Shown: positions 26,018 to 34,974, counted from the first letter of the stretch. The stretch: 64,000 nt of DNA from an uncultured Lachnospiraceae bacterium (GCA_910585635.1 CAJUFE010000015.1:19296-83295); one strand, 5' to 3'. The notes: generated by a model not told the origin, from the letters alone. Translations and numbers: made by a program.

Positions 26018-26509
26018 ATGATAACCATGATGCGAGTAGACGACCGCCTGATCCACGGCCAGGTAGCCGTGATGTGGTCCAAGGAGCTGCAGATCCAGCG
26101 GATCATCGTAGCCAGCGATCGGATCGCCGCCAATGAGCTGCAGGTCAGCGCCTTGAAGATGGCCGCCCCTGCCGACGTAAAAGCCGCCATCCTGCCGATC
26201 GACAAAGCGGCCGGGATCATAAATGATCCCCGATCAAAGGACATGAAGATCTTAGTGATCTCCAACGACCCGGCGGACCTTTTGCACCTGGCCGAGAAGA
26301 TCGGCGAGCGCCCTGTTTTAAACATCGCCAACTACGGGCGGATCGGCGGGGACCTTTCCCAGAAGACCAAGGTGGCGGAGTCCGTCTATCTCACCGGACA
26401 GGACAAGGAGGTCATTGAAAAGATCGCCGGGCTGGGCATCGAGATCATCCACCAGCCCCTGCCCAGCGATACGAGACAGGCATTTCAAAAGATGATGGGA
26501 GGCAAGTAA
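26018..26509 (+). CDS. PTS EIIB, mannose/fructose/sorbose family
   Basis: 163 residues. The phospho-His is H13 in VDDRLIHGQVAVMW, a signature of the family. It takes phosphate from EIIA and gives it to the sugar during import. AAAGGAGG lies upstream of ATG 26018; a second in-frame ATG 9 bases on is a possible start. The EIIC gene starts one base after its stop. The structured repeat separates it from GH88, yet strand and order support one operon. Confidence 0.9.
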   Translation: MITMMRVDDRLIHGQVAVMWSKELQIQRIIVASDRIAANELQVSALKMAAPADVKAAILPIDKAAGIINDPRSKDMKILVISNDPADLLHLAEKIGERPVLNIANYGRIGGDLSQKTKVAESVYLTGQDKEVIEKIAGLGIEIIHQPLPSDTRQAFQKMMGGK

Positions 26510-26510
26510 G

Positions 26511-27374
26511 ATGTTCAAGGAAGCATTGATCGTGGGCCTCGTGCTGATGTTCACGAAATTTTTCGACTGGTATGGCAACACCATGTTCCAGAGACCGATC
26601 TTCTGTGTCTCGATCCTGGGCGCCCTCTTAGGCCACCCGGTAGAAGGGATCATGCTGGCGGCAGAGCTGGAGCTGGTATTTTTAGGCAATGTGAGCCTGG
26701 GCGGCGTGATGCCCTCCGACTTCACCATGGGTTCTCTCTTCGGCGCGGCCTTTGCCCTGCTCTTAGGCAAGGATGTGGCCACGGCGATCACCCTGGCGCT
26801 GCCCCTGGCAGCACTTGGCACCCTTCTCTATTCCTGCATGAAGGTAGCCGTCACCTCCCTGGTACCCCGGTTTGAAAAGACGATCCGGGATAAAAACATC
26901 AGCGCCTTCAAGCGGCTGTGGGTCCTGCAGTTTTGCTGTTTTGAGCTGTGCTATTTCCTCCTGGGCTTTATCTGTATCTTAGTGGGGACCGAGGCGGTCA
27001 AGGCCTTTATCGAGATGCTCCCGGCCTGGGTGCAGGCCTCCATGACCGTGGCTTCCACCATGCTGCCGGCCCTGGGCATGGCGCTGCTGATGAAATCGCT
27101 GTGGAGTAAGGAGAACTGCCCCTACTACTTCCTGGGCTTCGCCCTGGGCGCCTTCTTCTTCTACCGCAATGTGACCGGCGTATCGATCGCGGAGGGAGCG
27201 GCCACCGTCAGCGCCTCCTCTGTGAAGATCCTGTCCCTGGTGCAGATCTCCTTTATCGGAGCGGTGATCGCGGCGCTGATCATCTTTGCCGAGCTGCGTA
27301 GGATCAAGGACCAGGCGGCTAAGCCGGCCGCTGATACCACACTGGATGAAAGCGAGGATTTCTTCAATGACTAA
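26511..27374 (+). CDS. PTS EIIC, mannose/sorbose family
   Basis: 287 residues, multi-pass membrane protein forming the sugar channel with EIID. Family features are FDWYGNTMFQRPI, ALLGHPVEGIMLAAELELVFLG near the N terminus and several hydrophobic helices. The end of the gene overlaps the EIID start by eight bases. With EIIA, EIIB and GH88 it most likely imports an unsaturated uronyl disaccharide; the precise sugar is inference. Confidence 0.9.
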   Translation: MFKEALIVGLVLMFTKFFDWYGNTMFQRPIFCVSILGALLGHPVEGIMLAAELELVFLGNVSLGGVMPSDFTMGSLFGAAFALLLGKDVATAITLALPLAALGTLLYSCMKVAVTSLVPRFEKTIRDKNISAFKRLWVLQFCCFELCYFLLGFICILVGTEAVKAFIEMLPAWVQASMTVASTMLPALGMALLMKSLWSKENCPYYFLGFALGAFFFYRNVTGVSIAEGAATVSASSVKILSLVQISFIGAVIAALIIFAELRRIKDQAAKPAADTTLDESEDFFND

Positions 27375-28236
27375 CACAGCCGTTATGGATACAATAAATG
27401 ATACCGTAAGGCGGAAGCTGACCCCACAGGAGCGCAAGCTGGTAAATTCCGTGTTCTGGCGTTCTATGTGGCTGATGTTCTGCACCTCTTACACAAAGCA
27501 GCAGGGCACCACCTTTGGCTGGACCATGATCCCCTACTTAGAGGAGATCTACGGAAAAGGTACCGACGAATTTTATAAGGCCATGGGCCGCCACCAGGAT
27601 TTCTTTAACACCACACCGGGTATGTCGCCCTTTATCTTCACCATGGTGATCTCCATGGAGAAGGAGCGCAAGGCGGCTCTGGACGCGGGTAAGCCCTTTG
27701 AGGACTCCTCGATCGAGTCCATCAAGGTGGCGCTGATGGGTCCCTTCGCGGGCATCGGCGATTCCATCTATTCCGGCGCTTTAAGGATCATCGCCACCGG
27801 TATCGCCCTGGGCTTCTGCCAGGCCGGCTCCTGGTTAGGCCCGATCCTCTACGCCCTGGTCTTTAACATCCCCAATGTGCTGATCCGCTATCTGGGCGCG
27901 GAATATGGCTTAAAGCTGGGGAACACCTACATCGCCAAGGCCTTACAGTCCGGCGCGATCAAAGCGTTCACCAAAGGCTTTTCCGTGCTGGGCCTGATCA
28001 TGACCGGGGCCATGACCGCCCAGTATGTGAGCTTTAAGACCACCTTTGTGGCGGACTTAGGCGGGACCACCTTTAACCTCCAGGGCGTGTTAGATCAGAT
28101 CCTGCCGGGGCTGCTCCCCCTGGGGCTGACCCTGGGCACCTTCGCCTACCTGCGCAAGAAGAATAAGCCGGTGGCGGCCATGGTCTTTATGTTCGTCGCC
28201 TCCGTGGTGCTCACGGTGCTGGGGATCTGCGGATGA
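27367..28236 (+). CDS. PTS EIID, mannose/fructose/sorbose family
   Basis: 289 residues. EIID signatures include FWRSMWLMFCTSYTKQQGTT near residue 30, ALMGPFAGIGDSIYSGALR near 125, and C-terminal membrane helices. ATG 27367 overlaps the EIIC stop. Together with EIIC it forms the membrane unit of the permease. A hairpin repeat with T-run follows at 28265 and ends the operon. Confidence 0.92.
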   Translation: MTNTAVMDTINDTVRRKLTPQERKLVNSVFWRSMWLMFCTSYTKQQGTTFGWTMIPYLEEIYGKGTDEFYKAMGRHQDFFNTTPGMSPFIFTMVISMEKERKAALDAGKPFEDSSIESIKVALMGPFAGIGDSIYSGALRIIATGIALGFCQAGSWLGPILYALVFNIPNVLIRYLGAEYGLKLGNTYIAKALQSGAIKAFTKGFSVLGLIMTGAMTAQYVSFKTTFVADLGGTTFNLQGVLDQILPGLLPLGLTLGTFAYLRKKNKPVAAMVFMFVASVVLTVLGICG

Positions 28237-28264
28237 TCCGATAGAGGCGTGTAGGATAAAGAAA

Positions 28265-28372
28265 GGGAACGGGCTGTCGCAAGACCATCGATCCATACAT
28301 TATGCGGTGCTGCTATCAGCAGTTTTGATACAGTATGGGATGATCGATGCATTTTGCGGCAGCCCTTTTCCC
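28265..28372 (+). repeat. GGGCTG-type hairpin repeat, terminator-like
   Basis: GGGCTGTCGCAA (28271-28282) pairs with TTGCGGCAGCCC (28354-28365), extended by GGGAA/TTCCC on the outside and CATCGATC and CATAC arms inside. The 3' part resembles 46438-46484, 51336-51379 and 58057-58153. It follows the EIID gene and has TTTT in the outer arm. Confidence 0.7.
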
Positions 28373-28433
28373 GTCATGGGCAGATGGCATGTGATCGAGC
28401 AAGTGTACAAAGTGATGAAGAGGAGGGCAGACG

Positions 28434-30353
28434 ATGGAAAAGGAACTGCTATTTTTAGAGCCGGTGTTTAAAGAGACGATATGGGGTGGGAAAAAACTGG
28501 GGGAGCGCTTTGGATATGCGGTCCCCAGCGGCCGGACCGGGGAATGCTGGGCGATCGGCGCCCATCCCCATGGAGACTGCCAGGTCTTAAGGGGGACCTG
28601 GCAGGGAGCCAGGCTGTCCCAGCTGTGGAAGGATCATCCGGAGCTGTTCGGCAACACAGACGGGAGGCTGGGGGATCAGTTCCCGCTGCTGGTGAAGCTC
28701 ATCGACGCCCGGGAGGACTTGAGCATCCAGGTCCATCCCGACGATACTTACGCGGCCAGACAGGAAAAGGGGGCATTGGGAAAGACCGAGTGCTGGTACA
28801 TCCTGGACTGTGAGCCGGGGGCGTCGATCATCATCGGCCATCATGCCCGGGACCAAAAGGAGCTGCAGGAGATGGTGGAAGGAGAGCGCTGGGATGAGCT
28901 GCTCCGGCAGGTCCCGGTGGAGAAAGGGGACTTTTTTCAGATCGACCCGGGCTGCGTCCATGCCATCAAGGGTGGGATCCTGCTCTTAGAGACCCAGCAG
29001 TCCAGCGATATCACCTACCGGCTCTACGACTACGGACGGCTGTGGAACGGTTCTCTGCGCCAGCTGCATCTGGCACAATGTATGGATGTGGTCCGCGCCC
29101 CCTTTGTCCCGCCGGCGGACCAGAGAAAAAGGCTGGGGACGGAGACGGTGGACAAGGAGCATCTGGTGACCTGCAGCTGCTATACCGTAGAAAAGTACCA
29201 GGTCCATGGGAGCTGGCGGCATAGGTTCACAGGGGCTTTTGTGAACGTGACCGTCATCGAGGGGGAGGGGACGATCGACCAGATCCCGATCCAAAAAGGC
29301 ATGTCCTTTATCATCCCGGCAGGCTACAAGATCTGCTGCCTGGAAGGGGAGCTGTCCCTCATCTGCTCCTGGGTGCCGGAGCCTGGGACCGACCCTGTCC
29401 CCTCAGTCGATCCGGCTCTTGGGACCAGCCCTGTCCCCGCGGCCGATCCGGCTCTTGGGACCAGCCCTGTCCCCGTGGTCGATCCGGCCCTTGGGACTGT
29501 CCCTGCGGCTGCCTTAAGGTCCGCGACCGGTCCTGTTCCCGGAGACGATCATGAGTGCCCAGGCAGCTGCATCAGCTTGGAGGCGATCGACTGGATGGGC
29601 CGTGTCAAGGCCGGGGATACCGATCCGGATCAGGCCATCCTGGCCTTTGAGGATGTCTACGAGGAGGGGGACCAGATCCGGATCAGGGTCCCCCAGACCG
29701 ATCGGCATTACGTGATCCGGATCGACGGCGCGATGGAGGAGGCCCTGGTGTATATGACACGAAAGGAGCTGCTCTACAGGATCCCCTTTGGTGAAAAGAA
29801 GAAGTCCTATGGGACCCAGCCCTTTGGCGGCGACCGCCATTACTGCAGCGTAAGGCCGGCAGAAGAGGATGAAGTGCGCCGCCGCAGGAACCTGGCCCAA
29901 AACGTGATGGACCAGCATGGCGACCATGGCTGCTTCCCCCACGCCTCGGCGAACGTGGAGACACGGGGCGAGTCGGTCTTTGCGGCCCGCAATGCCATCG
30001 ACGGGATCTTAGCCAACCGTTCCCATGGCTCCTGGCCCTATAGCTCCTGGGGGATCAACAGGCAAAAGGACGCCTGGCTGCTCCTGGACTTTGGCCGTCC
30101 GGTAGACATCGATGAGATCGTGCTCTGGACCAGGGCCGACTTCCCCCATGATAACTGGTGGGAACAGGCAAGGCTCCAATTCTCCGACGGCTCTGAGGAG
30201 CTTATCCGGATGGAAAAGAGCCGAAAGCCCCACCGGTTTGCGATCGTAAAGAAAGCCATCACCTGGATCAGGCTCGCGGATCTGGTCCAGTCGGAGGATC
30301 CTTCTCCCTTCCCGGCCCTGACCCAGATCCAGGTGTTCGGGAGGGATATCTGA
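28434..30353 (+). CDS. manA: Mannose-6-phosphate isomerase fused to C-terminal domains
   Basis: 639 residues against about 320 for class I ManA. Residues 1-320 are a complete zinc cupin isomerase: IWGGKKLGERFGY, SIQVHPDDTYA (zinc ligand), ECWYILD and DPGCVHAIKGG. A linker at about 320-360 has 12-residue repeats (DPALGTSPVPA type). The last 250 residues form two beta-rich parts. The final part (NAIDGILANRSHGSWPYSSW, then WLLLDFGRPVDIDEIVLWTR) has the look of a discoidin/galactose-binding fold. No signal peptide is seen, so it should work in the cytoplasm. A GGAGGG site precedes the ATG. Mannose 6-phosphate from PTS import is the likely substrate. Confidence 0.85.
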   Translation: MEKELLFLEPVFKETIWGGKKLGERFGYAVPSGRTGECWAIGAHPHGDCQVLRGTWQGARLSQLWKDHPELFGNTDGRLGDQFPLLVKLIDAREDLSIQVHPDDTYAARQEKGALGKTECWYILDCEPGASIIIGHHARDQKELQEMVEGERWDELLRQVPVEKGDFFQIDPGCVHAIKGGILLLETQQSSDITYRLYDYGRLWNGSLRQLHLAQCMDVVRAPFVPPADQRKRLGTETVDKEHLVTCSCYTVEKYQVHGSWRHRFTGAFVNVTVIEGEGTIDQIPIQKGMSFIIPAGYKICCLEGELSLICSWVPEPGTDPVPSVDPALGTSPVPAADPALGTSPVPVVDPALGTVPAAALRSATGPVPGDDHECPGSCISLEAIDWMGRVKAGDTDPDQAILAFEDVYEEGDQIRIRVPQTDRHYVIRIDGAMEEALVYMTRKELLYRIPFGEKKKSYGTQPFGGDRHYCSVRPAEEDEVRRRRNLAQNVMDQHGDHGCFPHASANVETRGESVFAARNAIDGILANRSHGSWPYSSWGINRQKDAWLLLDFGRPVDIDEIVLWTRADFPHDNWWEQARLQFSDGSEELIRMEKSRKPHRFAIVKKAITWIRLADLVQSEDPSPFPALTQIQVFGRDI

Positions 30354-30524
30354 CAGAAAAGACCGGTCCAAGGGTGATAAAAAGAGGCGATAAAAAAGCC
30401 CTGCTGATGACGGACCTGGAGCCTTATAAAATCTCTCCTTGCTGTCGATATACGAGTTGGATGTGTGTCATGCTGACAGGATAAAGTTTTACAAAAATTT
30501 AATAGAATACAGGAAAAGACGCAG

Positions 30525-30555
30525 TTGACAAGCAGACTGGTCTTTGAGATGATAT
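30525..30555 (+). promoter_or_regulatory. Probable promoter of the DUF1266 lipoprotein gene
   Basis: A consensus TTGACA (30525-30530) is followed by weak -10 candidates GATGAT (17-base spacing) or TGATAT (19-base spacing). I see nothing else in the 350-base gap 30354-30703. Confidence 0.5.
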
Positions 30556-30703
30556 CTACTGTATGGTTTTGCCCTAGTACATCGTTGCATCGATCGTTGG
30601 ACGCCCCATACGCACGGCTTTAAGATCGACGCAAGGATGTGCTGGCAGGCAGAAGACCGGCATGGTCAACATCGAAAACGAAAAAAGGAGAGAGAAAGAG
30701 GTT

Positions 30704-32014
30704 ATGAGAAAAGATCACAAGAAAATGATCGCATGCATCGGCATGGCCGTGATGCTGGCAGCTTCTATGCTGCAGGGCTGCGGCGGGAAGGATGAGAAGA
30801 CAGGGGAGAGCCAGGTGACAGCGGACATCCCCGGCGGCGCTACGGAAGAGGCCGGCGGCGATAAGGCTCCGTCTAATGAAGATCTGTTAGCGGATATGAA
30901 GGAATTCGCCACCCCGGACGGGACCGCTTCGATCCATCTGGACTCCAGCTGGACCACGGAGGATATGGGTGTGGAGTTCTGGCTGGGCACCCAGAGCAAG
31001 AACGGGGCGGACGCGGCGATCCTGATGCAGTTCCCCAAGGCCGGGATCACCCTGCCTGTGGACAGCATGGACAGCATGAAGGAGATGATCGTGGAAGCCT
31101 ACGGCGTGTCCGACCAGGCGGATACCCAGGCGCCGGAGATCCCCGAGCTGGAGAATGTATCGGCCCAGACCTGCACGATCAGTGCTGACGGTCAGAGCGG
31201 CGACGCCTATGTGGCATACGGCGAGACCGACTATGCCTTTTACGCGATCATGTTCGCAATGGATGCCGGGATCGATGATGACGCGATCGCTTCGATCAAG
31301 GCTTCCCTGTCCTCCTTCCATGAGGAGCCGATCGAGGTGGAAAATAACTTCACAGCCGAGATCACCGATACCATCCGCTGGTTCAATGCTTCTTATGCGA
31401 TCCTGACCGCGGCCAATGGCTGGGATACCAACCTTTTCGGAGGCCTTCCGGCAAACGATCAGTCCACGGAGCTAGAGAAGCAGATGCTGGATGAGTGGTG
31501 GGGCGTGACAGACCGCGCTTCCGCAGATGAGAACCTGGAGTGGATCCTCACCGAGGGCCACAGGGCGGACTTCGCTGAGAACATGGGCATCCTGGCCGAC
31601 GCAGGCGTAGATAGTGTAGCAGAAGAGGAGAGAGCGGACTTTATCAAAGAGAATTATGACATGACCGATGAAGTGGCTAAGATCTATGCAGACTGCCTTA
31701 CCTTGTATGAGGAGAAGGGCGCCGATGCTCTCGCAGGCTGGGATTACTGCCGTGCGCTGAGCCTGATGGGCTACTACTATCATGCAGGCTATTATACCGA
31801 GGAGGAGGCGCTGGATAAGTCTCTGGAGATCGCCCAGACCCTGCAGCCTTTGTTCGGGTCCTGGGATGAGCTGGTGGACAGCTACCTGGCCGGCTACGAG
31901 TATTGGTCAGAGGAGAGCAGCGAAGAGCGCCGGGCGATCTATGAGGAGTTAAAGGGAGAGGAAGATAACCCCTATGCAGTAGATTATACGATGACCCTGG
32001 AGAAGACCTGGTGA
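30704..32014 (+). CDS. Lipoprotein with C-terminal DUF1266 domain
   Basis: 436 residues. A signal peptide (MRKDHKKMIACIGMAVMLA) ends in lipobox MLQGC. An acidic spacer and a beta-rich domain follow. The C-terminal 200 residues fit DUF1266, with WDYCRALSLMGYYYHAGY and FGSWDELVDSYLAGYEYW as the recognisable core. The family has no assigned function. ATG 30704 gives a normal signal peptide; ATG 30662 would add 14 charged residues. It has its own promoter and terminator, so it is a single-gene unit. Confidence 0.7.
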   Translation: MRKDHKKMIACIGMAVMLAASMLQGCGGKDEKTGESQVTADIPGGATEEAGGDKAPSNEDLLADMKEFATPDGTASIHLDSSWTTEDMGVEFWLGTQSKNGADAAILMQFPKAGITLPVDSMDSMKEMIVEAYGVSDQADTQAPEIPELENVSAQTCTISADGQSGDAYVAYGETDYAFYAIMFAMDAGIDDDAIASIKASLSSFHEEPIEVENNFTAEITDTIRWFNASYAILTAANGWDTNLFGGLPANDQSTELEKQMLDEWWGVTDRASADENLEWILTEGHRADFAENMGILADAGVDSVAEEERADFIKENYDMTDEVAKIYADCLTLYEEKGADALAGWDYCRALSLMGYYYHAGYYTEEEALDKSLEIAQTLQPLFGSWDELVDSYLAGYEYWSEESSEERRAIYEELKGEEDNPYAVDYTMTLEKTW

Positions 32015-32090
32015 TCAAAAAGCTGATCGGATAGGAAGATCGGATAAGAAAAGGCATAGTATAGAAAAAGCACAGATAGAAAAAGACAAA

Positions 32091-32141
32091 AAAGAGACCA
32101 GTCATGGCCGTTTGAGGAGTTTGGCTATGGTTGGTCTTTTT
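32091..32141 (+). terminator. Terminator after the DUF1266 lipoprotein gene
   Basis: AAAGAGACCA plus CATGGCC pairs with GGCTATGG and TTGGTCTTTTT, leaving a T-run on the plus strand and an A-run in front. Confidence 0.8.
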
Positions 32142-32268
32142 GCTTTGATGGGTCATGCAAAGGGACAGTGGAAGCCGCAGCCTCTTCTAACATGACTCTT
32201 TCTATCCGTAGCACATCTGGCTGTGTTGGGGTGAAGCGTATGCCTCTGCGTAATAGGCCGATCACTTT

Positions 32269-32652
32269 TTAAGCCGTCTTTTCTAAGCTTTGTATCCGTT
32301 TAGGATCAGAGATCCGCACAGGTTGACCGCCTTTTATGTACAGACTATCGATGTATGAGGCTGTGACAGGGAACATATCCTGAAATAATAATGCGGTCTC
32401 ACGGCCAAAGATCTTTACGATCTGGATCGCATCGGTCGGTTTATGCTGTTCCTTCCTTTTTTGGATCAGGGACTTAAATTTTGTGATCTTAGAGCTGCAG
32501 GGAACTAACCAATACAAGCCTGTCTGGCCGTCATGAACAACAAGATAGTGGGGACGCTTTGTGCTTTCATGATCGAGTTTTAGATAAGGGTCTTGTATTT
32601 TCGCGAAAAACGCGTCAGAAACGAAATATAGGCTGCCGGTTAGGATCTTCAT
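32269..32652 (-). CDS. Type III toxin, CptN/TenpN-like endoribonuclease
   Basis: 127 residues. The order of motifs RPHYLVVHDGQTGLYWLVPC, then KFKSLIQKRKEQHKPTDAIQ, then ALLFQDMFPVTASYI matches the toxins of CptIN/TenpIN type III systems, which are ribonucleases of the ToxN fold held inactive by a small pseudoknot RNA. Just upstream on the same strand are two 45-base tandem repeats with their own promoter and an intervening hairpin, which is the standard layout. Family assignment comes from recalled sequence features and this layout. The protein is somewhat short for the family. ATG 32652 has a GGGGG site 11 bases ahead. Confidence 0.75.
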   Translation of the reverse strand: MKILTGSLYFVSDAFFAKIQDPYLKLDHESTKRPHYLVVHDGQTGLYWLVPCSSKITKFKSLIQKRKEQHKPTDAIQIVKIFGRETALLFQDMFPVTASYIDSLYIKGGQPVRISDPKRIQSLEKTA

Positions 32653-32675
32653 CGATGTCTGTCCCCCTGATATAG

Positions 32676-32704
32676 ATCAAACCTCTTACCCATGAGGCAA
32701 GAGG
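32676..32704 (-). terminator. Attenuator hairpin between antitoxin RNA and toxin
   Basis: On the minus strand CCTCTTGCC pairs with GGTAAGAGG (one mismatch) and is followed by TTTGAT. In type III systems such a leaky terminator keeps antitoxin RNA in excess over toxin mRNA. Confidence 0.65.
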
Positions 32705-32715
32705 CTCAAAAACTT

Positions 32716-32824
32716 TTTCACGACCTATTTATCATCCGCATGGCCGGGAGCGGACCACTTTTTCACGGCCTATTTATCATCCGCATGGCCGGGAGCGGAC
32801 CACTTTTGAGGTAGTTCTCTACCT
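32716..32824 (-). ncRNA. CptI-like antitoxin RNA with two 45-nt pseudoknot repeats
   Basis: Transcribed toward the toxin. Repeats occupy 32805-32761 and 32760-32716 on the minus strand; they differ at one base, and a few bases of a third unit follow. Each unit can form an H-type pseudoknot: CCGC with GCGG encloses a GGCC that can pair with a downstream GGCC (GGTC in the second unit, keeping a G-U pair). The 45-base unit size equals that known for CptI. A small AGGTAG/CTACCT hairpin precedes the repeats. Confidence 0.75.
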
Positions 32825-32830
32825 GCTGAT

Positions 32831-32859
32831 AGTATATCGTAGTTTGTGGGGACTGTCAA
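32831..32859 (-). promoter_or_regulatory. Promoter of the type III toxin-antitoxin locus
   Basis: On the minus strand a consensus TTGACA (32859-32854), a 17-base spacer and TATACT (32836-32831), with transcription expected to begin near 32824, just before the repeats. Confidence 0.85.
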
Positions 32860-32909
32860 TCCCCAAAAAACCATTTATGAGAGCTTCTTAAACTACTATA
32901 TTTAACTTT

Positions 32910-33947
32910 TTAGAAATTATCTGCCGTCATCACCTTCCCCGCCAGCACCTCTTCATAGTCCTTCAGGTTCCTGGCTAAGAGCGCCGGTGTGTCCAGCCCG
33001 TAAGGGCAATGGCTCATGCACTTGTTGCAGTGGAGGCAGTCCTTGATCTTCATCATCTTCTCCTGGCCTGCAGGCGATAAGTGGCTGGCGGAGGGGGAGC
33101 GGCGCAGCAGGAGGGACATGCGGGCGCAGTTGTTGATCTCGATGCCCACCGGGCAGGGCATACAGTAGCCGCAGCCGCGGCAGAAGCTGCCGCAGAGCTG
33201 CTCACGGTCCTTGTCGATCAGGGCCTTCCGCTCCGGTGTCATAGCGGGCGGCGCCTGGATGTAGCTTAAAAACTCCTCCAGCTCCGCCTCCCTCTGGATC
33301 CCCCAGATGGGCAGCACATTGTCATACTGGGCGGCGAAGGCGTAGGCGGCAGCCGAGTCGGTGATCAGGCCGCCGGATAGGGACTTCATGGCGATAAAGC
33401 CCATGTCATGGGCCTTGCAGGATGAGACCAGGTCGATATCCTTCTGGCTGCACAGATAGCAGAAGGGGAACTGCAGGGTCTCGTATAAGCCGCTGTCAAT
33501 CGCCTCCTGGGCCACGGCCAGACGATGGTTCGTGATGCCGATGTGGCAGATCTTCCCCTGAGCCTTAGCCTGCAGCATGGCCTCGTACAGGCCGGTGCCG
33601 TCGCCTGGCTTTGGGCAAAAGTCCGGGTTATGGAACTGGTAGATGTCCACATGGTCGGTCTTTAAGAGCCGCAGGCTGGTCTCCAAGTCCTTCCAGAACC
33701 CATCCACCGTGGTGGACATGGTCTTGGTGGCTATGTAGATGTGGCTGCGGATATCGCTCAAGGCATAGCCGATCTTTTCCTCGCTGTCGGTGTAGGCCCG
33801 GGCTGTATCGAAAAATGTGATCCCGCCCTCATAGGCCTTGCGCAGCAGATGAGCGGCCTCCTCCTTGGTGATCCGCTGGATGGGCAATGCGCCGAAGCCG
33901 TTCTTATCCACGGTGATGCCGGTGGAACCTAGGGTAACAGTTGTCAT
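32910..33947 (-). CDS. Aldo/keto reductase with C-terminal ferredoxin domain
   Basis: 345 residues. The N-terminal TIM-barrel has FDTARAYTDSEEKIG with the catalytic Tyr, IYIATKTM with the Lys strand, and IYQFHNP. The C-terminal 100 residues hold two 4Fe-4S motifs, CRGCGYCMPCP and CLHCNKCMSHCP. This two-domain type is common in anaerobes and is thought to pass electrons between ferredoxin and a carbonyl or related substrate. The substrate is unknown. It follows the alpha/beta hydrolase on the same strand with a 208-base gap that shows no clear terminator or promoter. Confidence 0.88.
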   Translation of the reverse strand: MTTVTLGSTGITVDKNGFGALPIQRITKEEAAHLLRKAYEGGITFFDTARAYTDSEEKIGYALSDIRSHIYIATKTMSTTVDGFWKDLETSLRLLKTDHVDIYQFHNPDFCPKPGDGTGLYEAMLQAKAQGKICHIGITNHRLAVAQEAIDSGLYETLQFPFCYLCSQKDIDLVSSCKAHDMGFIAMKSLSGGLITDSAAAYAFAAQYDNVLPIWGIQREAELEEFLSYIQAPPAMTPERKALIDKDREQLCGSFCRGCGYCMPCPVGIEINNCARMSLLLRRSPSASHLSPAGQEKMMKIKDCLHCNKCMSHCPYGLDTPALLARNLKDYEEVLAGKVMTADNF

Positions 33948-34155
33948 AGGGGATACCTTCTTTCTTTGATCTGTTCGTTTTGTGTTTCGGTTGTTTTGTC
34001 TGCTGACCGTGCTTCTCGATCATGTCTTCCTTATGTTTATCGATCGTATCTTTTGCTCATGTTTTCTGGTCACATCGCTGGTCACATCGACCGCGCCCCA
34101 GTTCCGTGTGCGCATCCGCTGTCCATGGCCCTGTCTGCGGAAAGGGCAGTGGGGC

Positions 34156-34974
34156 TCAGCCGTGGATCTTGTTGATGAAATCCGTCACAGTCTTATTGAA
34201 CTTCTCCGGCTCCTCCCAGAACAGCATGTGACCGGAATCCTCAAAGAAGACGGTCTGGGCGCCCGGGATATTTTCTCCCACCCACGCGCTGCCATGCCAG
34301 TCAAATACATTGCTGTTCCTTGCTACACACACCAGGGTGGGCAGCTTGATCTGGGGGATAAAGTCCCGCCAGTCCAGATTGGTATGGTCCCGCATGATCT
34401 CGATCCGCACATAAGGCGGACATTTGCAGATCTCATCCACGATGAACTGGGCATCCGCCTCGGAGGGCTCATGATGCAGGCAGGCCCCCACCAGCCCTGC
34501 GGCAGCGCCCTTTGGATCATACTTGATGTCGTAGCAGGTGCGGATGAACATCTCCATATCATAGCAGCCCTTCTGCCCCCAGACCCAGTCCGGACCGGTG
34601 TATTGAGCCGGAGACTGGTCCACGCAGATCAGCCCGGCCAGCCGGTGCTCGCCGAAAAGCTCGATGTAGCTCCACAGGATGGATGCCCCCATGGACCACC
34701 CGAGGACCGTGACCTCCTCCACGTCCAGATAGTCCAGCAGGTTCTTTACATCCATGGCATAGCGGGAGATCCGGTGGCTGTGCATCACCTTCTCCGACTG
34801 GCCGTGGCCCCGCATGTCCATGCAGATCACCTGGAAATGCCGGGACAGCTCCTCCACATTGTGCTTCCAGAACTTGGTCGTACAGGTCCAGCCCGGGAGC
34901 ATGAACAGAGGTTTTCCTTCTCCTGTGACCTCATAATAGATCTCTACCTGGTCATTAGTCTTAAAAGTTGCCAT
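34156..34974 (-). CDS. Alpha/beta hydrolase
   Basis: 272 residues, cytoplasmic. The nucleophile elbow is LGWSMGAS (S94), the oxyanion segment MLPGWTCTTKFW, and the catalytic His lies in FEDSGHMLFWEEPEKF. DMRGHGQSEK is typical of the family that includes lactonases, haloperoxidases and acyl esterases. The substrate cannot be read. An AGGAGGCG site precedes the ATG. It may share a transcript with the aldo/keto reductase downstream. Confidence 0.88.
   Translation of the reverse strand: MATFKTNDQVEIYYEVTGEGKPLFMLPGWTCTTKFWKHNVEELSRHFQVICMDMRGHGQSEKVMHSHRISRYAMDVKNLLDYLDVEEVTVLGWSMGASILWSYIELFGEHRLAGLICVDQSPAQYTGPDWVWGQKGCYDMEMFIRTCYDIKYDPKGAAAGLVGACLHHEPSEADAQFIVDEICKCPPYVRIEIMRDHTNLDWRDFIPQIKLPTLVCVARNSNVFDWHGSAWVGENIPGAQTVFFEDSGHMLFWEEPEKFNKTVTDFINKIHG

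Noticed and set aside
32716..32805. Two 45-base repeats as a small CRISPR array
   Set aside because: The repeats are directly adjacent with no spacers, each can form a pseudoknot, and they lie behind a promoter next to a type III-like toxin gene; no cas genes are present.
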